The notes beneath the pieces are model-generated. The model did not search any database. It worked only from the letters and a program-made list of their open reading frames with translations, and was not told where the DNA came from. Below are positions 50,270 through 58,213 of a DNA stretch of 64,000 bases, piece after piece (positions within the stretch are counted from its first letter, which is position 1; every line of letters starts with the position of its first letter). The stretch is taken from NCBI RefSeq assembly GCF_004151105.1, contig NZ_PHRF01000168.1:62001-126000 (forward strand), written 5' to 3'. The position numbers and the translations under genes are program-made. Source of the stretch: Streptomyces sp. L-9-10. Lineage in GTDB: Bacteria > Actinomycetota > Actinomycetes > Streptomycetales > Streptomycetaceae.

Positions 50270-50722
50270 ATGGCCGCGGACCGGACCGGCACCGGCCCGC
50301 GGCCCGTCTCCTCACCGAGGGAGCGCCCCATGACGGCCAAGAGGGCACTTGCTACCGGCTGGACGGTCTTCGCCGCGGTTCTCATGATCTTCGGCGGCGC
50401 GATGACGGTCCTGGCGGGCATCTCCGCCATCGCCAGGGACGACATCTTCCTGGCGACGAGGAACTACGTCTTCTCGTTCAGCCTCGTGGGCTGGGGCTGG
50501 GTCCATCTCATCATCGGCGCCATCATCTTCATCGCGGGCTGCGCGCTGTTGCGGGGCGCGGTGTGGGCGCGCGTGATCGGTGTGATCCTGGCGGGTCTCG
50601 GCGCGGTCTCGAACTTCCTCTGGATCCCGCGTTATCCGCTCTGGGCCCTCGTGCTCCTCGCCGTCGATCTCTTCATCATCTGGGCGCTGTGCGCGGGCGA
50701 CAGGCGCCGCTCCGAGAGATGA
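50270..50722 (+). CDS. Small integral membrane protein (DUF7144-like)
   Basis: A 150-residue protein with GAGGTGA about 5 bases before the ATG at 50270; an ATG at 50330 with GGGAG is an alternative start. Four membrane helices are visible: GWTVFAAVLMIFGGAMTVLA, WGWVHLIIGAIIFIAGCALL, ARVIGVILAGLGAVSNFLWI and WALVLLAVDLFIIWALCA. The pattern matches a family of four-helix actinobacterial membrane proteins with no assigned role. It is divergent from cobL and convergent with the TetR gene. Confidence 0.8.
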   Translation: MAADRTGTGPRPVSSPRERPMTAKRALATGWTVFAAVLMIFGGAMTVLAGISAIARDDIFLATRNYVFSFSLVGWGWVHLIIGAIIFIAGCALLRGAVWARVIGVILAGLGAVSNFLWIPRYPLWALVLLAVDLFIIWALCAGDRRRSER

Positions 50723-50783
50723 GTCCGAGGACGGTTCACGGGCCCGGATCCTCACGCCCCTCCGGGCTCGGCGGATCCTCACG

Positions 50784-51452
50784 TCACGGGCCCGGAGGGG
50801 CGATGCCCGCCAGCAGTGCCCGTACCGTCTCCCGCGCGAAATCCGCCTCGCTCTCCGGACGCAGCGTGCCCTCCGGGGGATCCGGGGCGAAGAACAGGTC
50901 CAGAAAGGCCCGGTGGAAGCAGGCGCCGACGAGGAGCAGCGCCGCCGCGTCCGGGTCGATGTCCGGGGAGACCCGGCCCAGTTCCTGTTCCGCCGCGAGA
51001 TACCCGGCCACGGACCGGCTCACCTCGTGCGGCCCCGAGCCGTCGAGTCCGAGCCGCTTGCGGTGGGCCGCGAGCAGGTCGGGGCTGGCGAAGAGGGACG
51101 CCGCCATCGGGAACGTACCCCGGTAGAAGAGCACCCCGACCCTGGCCACCTCCTCCAGATGAGCGGCCACCTCCCCCTCGCCCACGCGGCCCGGCAGCCG
51201 CGCCAGCGCGTCCGTGAAGCGCGGCGCGCGCTCGTGCAGGACGCTGACGAAGATCTCCTCCTTGTCGCGGAAGTGCTTGTAGAGCGCGGCTTCCGAGCAG
51301 CCCGCCTCCCTCGCGATCTCCTTGGTCGTCGTGCGCGTCAGCCCCACGGTGCCCATCAGCCGCGCGGCGGCGTCGAGGATCCGCGAGCGCGTCAGGGCGC
51401 CGCCGGTCAGGGGCGGCGCGGCCGGTTCTCGGTTCGTACCCGTACCCGTCAT
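50784..51452 (-). CDS. TetR family transcriptional regulator
   Basis: A 222-residue protein from ATG 51452. The N-terminal DNA-binding domain is standard TetR: LTRSRILDAAARLMGTVGLT, then TTTKEIAREAGCSEAALYKH, then FRDKEEIFVSVLHERAPR. The C-terminal helical part presumably binds a ligand. It is divergent from the NAD(P)-binding oxidoreductase gene, and between them lies a 22-base perfect palindrome. It most likely represses itself and that gene. Confidence 0.92.
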   Translation of the reverse strand: MTGTGTNREPAAPPLTGGALTRSRILDAAARLMGTVGLTRTTTKEIAREAGCSEAALYKHFRDKEEIFVSVLHERAPRFTDALARLPGRVGEGEVAAHLEEVARVGVLFYRGTFPMAASLFASPDLLAAHRKRLGLDGSGPHEVSRSVAGYLAAEQELGRVSPDIDPDAAALLLVGACFHRAFLDLFFAPDPPEGTLRPESEADFARETVRALLAGIAPPGP

Positions 51453-51473
51453 GCCCGCCAGCCTACTTTGACA

Positions 51474-51495
51474 AGTGGGTGAGCGCTCACCCACT
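51474..51495. promoter_or_regulatory. Perfect 22-base palindrome, probable TetR operator
   Basis: Half-site AGTGGGTGAGC (51474-51484) is followed directly by its exact complement, with centre GAGCGCTC. It is 22 bases before the TetR start on one side and 37 before the oxidoreductase start on the other. A related weaker site (AAGCGTTCACTCACC) follows at about 51504-51518. Confidence 0.8.
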
Positions 51496-51531
51496 ATGGC
51501 TGGTAAGCGTTCACTCACCCCTGGAGGGGTT

Positions 51532-52167
51532 ATGAAAATCGCTGTGCTGGGAGCCACGGGCGGCGTAGGATGGCAGCTCGTCCGCCACGCTCTCGCGGAC
51601 GGACACAAGGTTTCGGCGGCGGTACGGGACCCGGCCAAACTGAGGACGGAACACGAGAGCCTGACGGTCGTACGCGCCGACGCCCTCGACGCGGCTTCCC
51701 TGACCGAGGTGGTCGACGGGGCCGACGCGGTGCTGTCGGGGATGGGCCAGGCCGGCCGGCACGACCCGCTCAAGCCCGCGTCGGCCTCGGCGCGGGCGGC
51801 GACCGAGGCGATGGCCGCGACCGGCGTACGGCGGATCGTCGTGGTGAGCGCGGCACCGCTGAACCGCTCGGGGGCGGGTCAGCCGTGGCTGGCGCGCCGA
51901 GTGCTGCTGCCCGGGATGTGGCTGGCGCTCAAGGAGTTGTACACCGATCTCGAACTGATGGAGACGATCCTGCGGGACAGCGGGCTCGACTGGACGTCGG
52001 TACGGCCGCCCCGGCTGACGGACGCCGACGGCAGGGGCACCTACCGGCACGCCGTGGAGGCGGGCCCGGCCGCCAACGCGATCGCCCGCGCGGACGTGGC
52101 CCGCGCCATGCTGGACTTCGTCACGGACCGGGAGACGTTCGGACACGCGGTCGGCGTCAGCGACTGA
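51532..52167 (+). CDS. NAD(P)-binding oxidoreductase (atypical SDR / NmrA-like)
   Basis: A 211-residue Rossmann protein; the ATG at 51532 has GGAGGGG upstream. The dinucleotide-binding motif is MKIAVLGATGGVGWQLVRHA (GATGGVG), with a later RIVVVSAAPLNRSG and SGLDWTSVRPPRLTD, as in NAD(P)H-binding atypical SDRs that often act as redox or stress-responsive proteins. It is divergent from the TetR gene and shares its palindromic operator, so it is probably the regulated target. Substrate unknown. Confidence 0.87.
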   Translation: MKIAVLGATGGVGWQLVRHALADGHKVSAAVRDPAKLRTEHESLTVVRADALDAASLTEVVDGADAVLSGMGQAGRHDPLKPASASARAATEAMAATGVRRIVVVSAAPLNRSGAGQPWLARRVLLPGMWLALKELYTDLELMETILRDSGLDWTSVRPPRLTDADGRGTYRHAVEAGPAANAIARADVARAMLDFVTDRETFGHAVGVSD

Positions 52168-52371
52168 CGGACGAGCGGTTGAGGAACGCGCGGTTGACGG
52201 GCTGCTGGGGAACAGGCGGTTGAGGAACGGGCGGCTGGGAACGGGCGGTTGAGGAACGCGCGGCACCGGCGACGGTGACCAGCGCGACGGCCGACCGGAG
52301 ACCGGCCGACGGCGGCAGACCGGAGACCAACCGGCGGCCGACCGGAGACCAGGCCAACATCCCGCCAACGA

Positions 52372-52412
52372 CCGGGGACCGGCCCGCGCGTCACACGCGG
52401 GCCGGTCCCCGG
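52372..52412. terminator. 17-bp perfect hairpin between convergent genes
   Basis: CCGGGGACCGGCCCGCG at 52372-52388 pairs fully with 52396-52412 around a seven-base loop (CGTCACA). It lies between the oxidoreductase end and the cbtA end, which converge, and is the strongest terminator-like structure nearby. The preceding 200 bases contain degenerate repeats of GCGGTTGAGGAACG and GACCGGAGACC types and no gene. Confidence 0.8.
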
Positions 52413-52463
52413 TTCAGCCGTTGGCCGGCCGATGGTTCCGCCGATGTCGCCACGGGCGCCGCT

Positions 52464-53291
52464 TCAGCCGGCGGTACGCACCGACGCGGCAGCGCTGTCG
52501 GACGCCGCCGCCTCCGCGGCCCCCGCGGCCTGCCCCGGCCGGAGCGCCCGCTCCGCCAGCGCCCCGAAGATCAGCCCGAAGGCCGTCCACAGCAGCGCCT
52601 GTACGCCGATCGACGCCAGCCGGAATTCCCAGAGCAGGGCAGCCGGGAAAGAGGCCGCAACGGCATCGGTGTTGCCGGGCAGGACGAGACAGGCCACCAC
52701 CACGGCGACGGCGTAACCGCCACCGGCGACGACCGCCGCGTTCCAGTTGCCCAGACGCGGCGCGAGCCGTCGTCCCGCGATGACCGCGACGACGGCCAGC
52801 AGGACGCTCAGCAGGATCATCAGGAAGAACAGCGTGGTGCGCTTACCGATGGTGTCCGGGTTGCCGACCGCGGGCGGGGTCGCCGGATACTTCAGGAACG
52901 GCACCAGATAGACGGTGACGAAGGCGGCCCCGGCGAGCAGCGCCGCGGTCGCCCTCGGACCGAAGCGGCCGATCCTGCCGAGGCACCCGGCGAAGACCAG
53001 GGAGGCGATCCCGCCCAGGGCCACCCCGTATACCAGGACGCCGGTGGCCAGCCCGAAGGTCGACTGCACCGGCCGGCTGACCAGCTCTTCCTCCTCTTCC
53101 TCTGCCGCGCCTTGCTGATGGTCTTCCCCGCCGTGCTGATGCGCGGGCGCGGAGCGGGCCTCCTCCTGCGCGATGGAGTCCCGTACCGAGGGCTCACCCG
53201 CCACATAGGCCAGCACGAACGCGCAGAGTCCGGCGAGCAGGCCCGCGATCATGCCGCGGACCAGGAGGTTTCTGACGGTGGACGCGTGCAT
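52464..53291 (-). CDS. cbtA: CbtA-type cobalt transporter subunit
   Basis: A 275-residue membrane protein with about seven helices starting LVRGMIAGLLAGLCAFVLAY. A His/Glu-rich cytoplasmic or loop segment lies near residues 45-70 (APAHQHGGEDHQQG, followed by a run of glutamates), suited to metal binding. CbtA with the small CbtB is a predicted cobalt uptake system found under B12 riboswitches. The gene follows cbtB by about 20 bases, on the same strand as the riboswitch upstream. Confidence 0.9.
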   Translation of the reverse strand: MHASTVRNLLVRGMIAGLLAGLCAFVLAYVAGEPSVRDSIAQEEARSAPAHQHGGEDHQQGAAEEEEEELVSRPVQSTFGLATGVLVYGVALGGIASLVFAGCLGRIGRFGPRATAALLAGAAFVTVYLVPFLKYPATPPAVGNPDTIGKRTTLFFLMILLSVLLAVVAVIAGRRLAPRLGNWNAAVVAGGGYAVAVVVACLVLPGNTDAVAASFPAALLWEFRLASIGVQALLWTAFGLIFGALAERALRPGQAAGAAEAAASDSAAASVRTAG

Positions 53292-53312
53292 GTGCGTGAT
53301 CTCCGTCGGTCG

Positions 53313-53546
53313 TCAGTGGCAGGGGAAGCCGAGGAGATGACGGCCGTCGTGCACCCACTCGTGCACCTCCGCACCGGAGAACACCGACGTGGCGCCCTGC
53401 TCCGCGCCGACGAAGTAGAGCAGCACCAGCATCAGGGTGCCCACGAACACGGCCCACGGCAGCACCGCGCGGAGCGGGAGCGGGGTGACAGCGGTACCGG
53501 TGGCACCGGTGGACGTAACGGTCGGGGGCGCTATGGACTGAGCCAT
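53313..53546 (-). CDS. cbtB: CbtB-type cobalt transporter small subunit
   Basis: A 77-residue protein; I chose ATG 53546, with AAGGAGG 8 bases upstream, over an ATG at 53579. It has one membrane helix (LPWAVFVGTLMLVLLYFVG) and a His-rich C-terminus (VHEWVHDGRHLLGFPCH), the typical CbtB pattern for binding cobalt next to CbtA. It is the first gene after the cobalamin riboswitch. Confidence 0.92.
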   Translation of the reverse strand: MAQSIAPPTVTSTGATGTAVTPLPLRAVLPWAVFVGTLMLVLLYFVGAEQGATSVFSGAEVHEWVHDGRHLLGFPCH

Positions 53547-53593
53547 GGCACAACCTCCTTGCGGGAACTCGCGTCCCATTCAGTGGAGCTCGA

Positions 53594-53709
53594 ACGACGG
53601 CTTCCGGGTCTGACTCACCGGGGCCCCCGCCGCGCAGTACGCGGCCGGCGCCCGGCTTACAGTGGCGCGACCGTGCCGGATTCCCACCGGACTTCCGTTC
53701 CGCCGTCGT
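53594..53709 (-). promoter_or_regulatory. Cobalamin riboswitch upstream of cbtBA
   Basis: On the minus strand: ACGACGGCGGAACGGAAG, then TCCGGTGGGAATCCGGCACGG, the B12 box GCCACTG (plus-strand CAGTGGC at 53660-53666), an Ala/Gly-rich-looking variable stem, and GAGTCAGACCCGGAAGCCGTC. ACGACGGC at the 5' end and GCCGTCGT at the 3' end make an eight-pair P1. It should lower cobalt uptake when B12 is sufficient. About 50 bases separate it from the cbtB start. Confidence 0.92.
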
Positions 53710-53821
53710 GATTGCGACGTGAAGGTACCGCGATACGGCAGACCGGCCAAGGGGACCTCCTTCCCGACCCCGGTGCGGCCGACCCGGCAGGACCGAGCCA
53801 GAACCAGGCAGCGAGGACCGT

Positions 53822-54595
53822 ATGACCACCCGCCTCATGCTCATCTCACCGGCCATGAACCCGGCCCTGCGCGAGGCCCGCTTCCCGCACACCGGTGAGC
53901 CGGCCGCGACCACCGCCGGACCGGGCGCCGGAGCGGGCGGCGAACCCGTAACCGGAGCGGGCGGCGAAACGATGCCCCCACCCGGCGGCGACGCGCTGGA
54001 CGCCCTCGGACTGCGGCAGGCCGAGGCCGTACGGGAGCACTTCCCCGCCACCGCCACCGCGTACGTCTCTCCCTCCCCCCGCTGCCGTCGCACCGCCGAG
54101 GCCCTCGGCCTGGACGCGCGGTCGCTGCCCGCCCTCGCCCCTTGCGCGATGGGCCGCTGGCAGGGCAGGACCCTCGACGAAGTGGCCGCCGCGGAACCGG
54201 CCGCGCTGGCCTCCTGGCTCTCGGATCCGGCGTCCGCCCCGCACAGCGGCGAATCCCTGCTGGAGCTGCTCGCCCGCACCGCCCACTGGCTCGACACCCT
54301 CGGCGACGGCGCACCGGCCGACGGCGGCACAGGCGGGAACGGCACAGGTGGGAACGGCACAGGTGGGAACGGCACGGCCGGGAACGGCACGCCCGGGGGC
54401 GGCACGGCCGGCGGCCGCCTCATAGCCGTCGTCGAACCGGACATCGTCCGCGCCTGCGCGGTCCACGCCCTGGGCGCACCACCCGCGGCCTTCTGGCGTA
54501 TCGACGTACGCCCCCTCACCGCCACCGAACTCAGCGGACGGGCCGGCCGCTGGAACCTGCTCAGCGGCCGCCCGCTCCACAGCACGGCCCCCTGA
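53822..54595 (+). CDS. Histidine-phosphatase-fold protein lacking the catalytic residues
   Basis: A 257-residue protein of the phosphoglycerate mutase-like fold (AYVSPSPRCRRTAEALGLDA, then MGRWQGRTLDEVAAAEPAAL, then SGESLLELLARTAHWLDTLG). The first strand reads MTTRLMLISPAMNPALREAR, so RHG is replaced by SPA, and the second histidine region reads LIAVVEPDIVRACAVHALGA, with no Ser-His. The enzyme is therefore probably inactive as a phosphatase. It also carries an insert after residue 20 and six 15-base repeats encoding Gly-Asn-Gly-Thr runs (54326-54415). It is divergent from cbtBA, so a B12- or cobalt-related binding role is conceivable. Confidence 0.8.
   Translation: MTTRLMLISPAMNPALREARFPHTGEPAATTAGPGAGAGGEPVTGAGGETMPPPGGDALDALGLRQAEAVREHFPATATAYVSPSPRCRRTAEALGLDARSLPALAPCAMGRWQGRTLDEVAAAEPAALASWLSDPASAPHSGESLLELLARTAHWLDTLGDGAPADGGTGGNGTGGNGTGGNGTAGNGTPGGGTAGGRLIAVVEPDIVRACAVHALGAPPAAFWRIDVRPLTATELSGRAGRWNLLSGRPLHSTAP
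54326..54415 (+). repeat. Six 15-base tandem repeats within the degenerate phosphatase gene
   Basis: Units of GGCACAGGTGGGAAC type run from 54326 to 54415 in frame, encoding Gly-Thr-Gly-Gly-Asn repeats between the helical part and the last strand of the fold. Confidence 0.9.
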
Positions 54596-54657
54596 GACAC
54601 CCACCGCCGAAACCCGCCGGGACCCGGCACCGGTCAACGGGCCAACGCCCATTCGCC

Positions 54658-54687
54658 TTGTGAAGACTGGCGGTGTAGGTATAGGTA
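54658..54687 (+). promoter_or_regulatory. Possible promoter before the SpoIIE-type phosphatase gene
   Basis: TTGTGA at 54658-54663 and TAGGTA at 54682-54687 are 18 bases apart, a fair match to the principal sigma consensus. If used, transcription would begin close to the ATG at 54689, so either the start codon is further downstream or the transcript is nearly leaderless. Confidence 0.3.
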
Positions 54688-54688
54688 C

Positions 54689-57499
54689 ATGGCCCGACAT
54701 ATGGGTCGATCCTGGGCTCGGGCCTTGTCTGCCCGCTCCGGCCGGCGCCCACGGAGTCGGCGGCGTGAGCACCCGCGCACGGCAGGCGGGTCGCGACGAT
54801 GGATCCAGCGCCGGGCCCCGCGGTGGCCGCAGGGGTGGCGTCGTCCGTCATGGCTGAACGTCCGCACGCTCGCCGGACAGGTCTTCATCCTGCAACTGGT
54901 GATCGTGCTGCTGCTCATCGGGTCCTCGCTGGTCTCACTCCTCCTGGTGTCCCGGCACGACACCGAACAAGAGGCGCGCAACCGCTGCCTCTCCGTCGCC
55001 ACCGCGTTCGCGAACTCGCCGGGAGTCGCGCCCGCCCTGCGGGCCCCCGACCCCAGCGCGATCCTCCAGCCACGGGCCGAAGCGGTCCGCAAGGCCTCCA
55101 TGGTCGACTTCGTCGTCGTCATAAACACGAAGGGCATCCGGCTCACGCACCCCAACCCCGCGCGCATCGGGGAGCACTTCATCGGCACCATCGGCCCGTC
55201 GCTCAAGGGCCGCACCATCACCGAGACCGTCCCGGGGACCCTCGGCCCCTCCGTACGGGCGGTGACCCCCGTCAAGGACGCGAACGGGAAAGTGGCCGGA
55301 CTCGTGTCGGCCGGGATCACCATCAGCAAGGTGAACAGCCTCGCCAACCGCGAGGTCCCGATCGTCCTGGCCGCCGCCGCCGCGTCGCTCGCCCTCGCCA
55401 CCGGCGGCACGGCGCTGGTGAGCGGCCGGCTGCGCCGCCAGACCCACGGGCTGGAGCCCGTCGAGATGGCGCGTATGTACGAGCATCATGACGCGGTCCT
55501 GCATGTCGTACGCGAAGGAGTGCTCATCCTCGACGGCGACGGCCGGCTGGTGCTCGCCAACGACGAGGCGCACCGTCTCCTCGATCTGCCCCCGCGACCG
55601 GAGGGCCGCTCCGTCACCGATCTCGGCCTGGATCCGCAGATGGCCGATCTGCTGGCCTCGGGACGCGCCGCCAGCGACGAGGTGCTGGCGACCGGAGAGC
55701 GGCTGATCGCGGTGAACAACCGCTCCACGGATCGTGACGGAGGCCCGCCGGGCAGCGTGGCCACCCTCCGCGACTCCACCGAGCTGCGCGCGCTCACGGG
55801 CCGGGCGGAAGTGGCGCAGAAGCGTCTCAAGCTGCTGTACGACGCGGGCGTGGAGATCGGCACCACCCTCGATGTGACCCGGACCGCCGAGGAGCTGGCG
55901 CGGGTGGCGGTCCCGCGGTTCGCGGACTTCGTCACCGTGGACCTGGCGGAGGCCATGCTGCGCGGTGAGGACCCCGCGGGGGTCACCGCCGTCTCCGAAC
56001 TGCGCCGTACGGCCGTGGTCGGCATCCGCGACGACCACCCGCTCTACCGGCTGGGCGAGCGGTTCACGTTCCGCGCGTCCACACCCCAGGCACGGAGCCT
56101 GCGGAGCGGGCGCGGAACCGTCGAGCCCGATCTCGGCGTGTCGGCCGGCTGGCAGGCCCAGGACCCCGAGCACACCGCCCGGGTCATGGCGTACGGCATC
56201 CACTCCCTCGTCACCAGCCCGCTGCGTGCCCGGGGCGTGCTCCTCGGGGTCGTCAATTTCTGGCGTTCGGAGCGGCCGGAGCCCTTCGAGGACGAGGACG
56301 TGTCCCTCGCCGAGGAACTGGCCAACCACGCCTCGGTCTGTATCGACAACGCACGCCGCTACACCCGCGAGCACAACATGGCGGAGACGCTCCAGCGCAG
56401 CCTGCTCCCCCAGGTCCTGCCGGACCAGAACGCCCTCGACGTCGCCTACCGCTATCTGCCCGCGGAGTCGGGGGTGGGCGGCGACTGGTTCGATGTCATC
56501 CCGCTGCCCGGCGCCCGCGTGGCCCTGGTGGTGGGTGATGTCGTCGGACACGGCCTGCTCGCGGCGGCGACGATGGGCCGGCTGCGTACGGCGGTCCACA
56601 ACTTCTCGACGCTCGACCTGCCGCCCGATGAGATCCTCACCCACCTGGACGATCTGATCACCCGCATCGACCATGACGAGGGCATCGCGGGCGGCGGCGC
56701 CGTGATCACGGGCGCGACCTGCCTCTACGCGATCTACGATCCGGTCACCCGGCTGTGTTCCATGGCCCGCGCCGGCCATCCGCCGCCCGCGCTGGTCGGC
56801 ACGGACGGCAGCGTGGAGTTCCTCGATCTGCCGGCCGGGACTCCGCTGGGGCTCGGCGGGCTGCCGTTCGAGACGGTGGAGGTGCGGCTGCCCGAGCACA
56901 GCCATCTGGTGCTGTACACCGACGGGCTCATCGAGGACCGCGACCGGGAGATCGACGAAGGACTCCATCTGCTGCGCGCCGCGCTGTCCCACCCGCACCG
57001 GGACCCGGAGGAGACCTGCTCCGCGGTGCTGGAAGCACTGCTGCCCAACCGCCCGAGCGATGACATCGCGCTCATCGTCGCCCGTACCCGCGTGCTCGAA
57101 CCCGACCGGATCGCGGAGTGGGAGGTGCCCTCCCATCCCTCGGAGGTGTCCCGGCTGCGCGCCGCCGTGGCCAGGCAGCTGGCGGACTGGGGGCTGGAGG
57201 AGGTGGCGTACTCGACCGAGCTGATCCTCAGCGAGCTGATCACCAACGCCATCCGCTACGCCCTCGGCCCGGTCAAGGTGCGGCTCCTCCGCGACCGCAC
57301 CCTGATCTGCGAGGTCTCCGACTTCAGCAGCACCTCGCCGCATCTGCGGTACGCGAAGGCCACCGACGAGGGGGGCCGGGGCCTGTTCCTCGTCGCGCAG
57401 TTCACCGAACGCTGGGGCACCCGCTACACCGCGGAGGGCAAGGTCATCTGGGCCGAGCAGGCGCTGCCGTCGGACGACGGACCCGCCGCGGACAGCTGA
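54689..57499 (+). CDS. SpoIIE-type PP2C phosphatase with sensor, PAS, GAF and ATPase domains
   Basis: A 936-residue regulator. A very basic N-terminus (about 55 residues, start uncertain) precedes helix 1 (QLVIVLLLIGSSLVSLLLVS). An extracellular CitA/Cache-like sensor follows (DFVVVINTKGIRLTHPNPAR), then helix 2 (VPIVLAAAAASLALATGGTA). Next come a PAS domain (VREGVLILDGDGRLVLANDE), a GAF domain (about 385-560) and a PP2C domain (VGGDWFDVIPLPGARVALVV, then DVVGHGLLAAATMGRLR, then LVLYTDGLIEDRDREIDEGL). The end is an anti-sigma-like HATPase (LILSELITNAIRYALG, then GGRGLFLVAQFTERWG). Such proteins integrate signals to control sigma or anti-anti-sigma factors; its target is not in the window. Confidence 0.9.
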   Translation: MARHMGRSWARALSARSGRRPRSRRREHPRTAGGSRRWIQRRAPRWPQGWRRPSWLNVRTLAGQVFILQLVIVLLLIGSSLVSLLLVSRHDTEQEARNRCLSVATAFANSPGVAPALRAPDPSAILQPRAEAVRKASMVDFVVVINTKGIRLTHPNPARIGEHFIGTIGPSLKGRTITETVPGTLGPSVRAVTPVKDANGKVAGLVSAGITISKVNSLANREVPIVLAAAAASLALATGGTALVSGRLRRQTHGLEPVEMARMYEHHDAVLHVVREGVLILDGDGRLVLANDEAHRLLDLPPRPEGRSVTDLGLDPQMADLLASGRAASDEVLATGERLIAVNNRSTDRDGGPPGSVATLRDSTELRALTGRAEVAQKRLKLLYDAGVEIGTTLDVTRTAEELARVAVPRFADFVTVDLAEAMLRGEDPAGVTAVSELRRTAVVGIRDDHPLYRLGERFTFRASTPQARSLRSGRGTVEPDLGVSAGWQAQDPEHTARVMAYGIHSLVTSPLRARGVLLGVVNFWRSERPEPFEDEDVSLAEELANHASVCIDNARRYTREHNMAETLQRSLLPQVLPDQNALDVAYRYLPAESGVGGDWFDVIPLPGARVALVVGDVVGHGLLAAATMGRLRTAVHNFSTLDLPPDEILTHLDDLITRIDHDEGIAGGGAVITGATCLYAIYDPVTRLCSMARAGHPPPALVGTDGSVEFLDLPAGTPLGLGGLPFETVEVRLPEHSHLVLYTDGLIEDRDREIDEGLHLLRAALSHPHRDPEETCSAVLEALLPNRPSDDIALIVARTRVLEPDRIAEWEVPSHPSEVSRLRAAVARQLADWGLEEVAYSTELILSELITNAIRYALGPVKVRLLRDRTLICEVSDFSSTSPHLRYAKATDEGGRGLFLVAQFTERWGTRYTAEGKVIWAEQALPSDDGPAADS

Positions 57500-57500
57500 C

Positions 57501-57556
57501 CGCCGACCGCCGACCGCCGACGGCTGAAGGCTGACGGCTGACGGCTGACGGCTGAC
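57501..57556. repeat. Paired 7-base repeat tracts between convergent genes
   Basis: Three CGCCGAC units (57501-57521) are followed by five GGCTGAM-type units (57522-57556, mostly GGCTGAC). The two tracts are partly complementary, so they could fold as a loose hairpin after the SpoIIE-type gene. No gene is present. Confidence 0.7.
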
Positions 57557-57581
57557 GGCCGAGCGACGGGCCCGCAACGGG

Positions 57582-58151
57582 CTACGAGCGGCTCCAGCCC
57601 GGATCCCGTCCCGTCGCGGCGAGCAGCGCCGCGAACGGCGCCGCGTCCTCGGCCACCGCCACGGGCTCCCCGAACACCCCCATCTTCCGCGCCGTCGGAG
57701 CCAGCGCCCCGAACTCCGCCCCGAGCATCCCGACGAGCGCCGCGTCCGGCTCGTACGGCTGCCCCGTGGCCCGCGCCAGATCCCACCCGTGCACGGCGAG
57801 GTCGCCCACCACCATCGCGCCGACCGTCCTGGCCGGCATCCCCATCGCCCCCGAGGTGCCCTCCTCGGCGCCCGGCGCGCCCCAGGCCGCGATGAGCCGT
57901 ACGGTCTCGTCGGCGAACCGGTCACGCCACGCACCCGTCAGACGCTCGGGGGCGGCGCCGAAGTCGGAGTCCTCCTTCGCGGCCAGTGCCTGGAAGTTCA
58001 CGATGACCTGGAAGAGATGGTCGACGAGGGCGTGCACGTCGTACTCCGCGCACGGGGTCGGGGCGGTGAGCTGGTCGTCGGTGATGTTCCGGACGACGGC
58101 GACGGTACGGTCGGCCGCCACCTCCAGCAGCTTGCTGATCGTGTCGTTCAT
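57582..58151 (-). CDS. TIGR03086 family (DinB-like, putative metal-binding) protein
   Basis: A 189-residue protein from ATG 58151 (MNDTISKLLEVAADRTVAVV); an ATG at 58202 would add 17 non-family-like residues. Family features are LTAPTPCAEYDVHALVDHLF near residues 28-47 and VGDLAVHGWDLARATGQPYE near 130-150. Together these give the three histidines of the DinB / mycothiol-dependent maleylpyruvate-isomerase N-terminal fold. Its reaction is unknown, though the fold suggests thiol or metal chemistry. It is divergent from the AraC-like gene by about 60 bases. Confidence 0.88.
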   Translation of the reverse strand: MNDTISKLLEVAADRTVAVVRNITDDQLTAPTPCAEYDVHALVDHLFQVIVNFQALAAKEDSDFGAAPERLTGAWRDRFADETVRLIAAWGAPGAEEGTSGAMGMPARTVGAMVVGDLAVHGWDLARATGQPYEPDAALVGMLGAEFGALAPTARKMGVFGEPVAVAEDAAPFAALLAATGRDPGWSRS

Positions 58152-58213
58152 GGCCGTGATCGTAGGAATCGGCGCCCCCGGCGTCTTGAAGAAACGCGAC
58201 ATAGGATCCGTAC

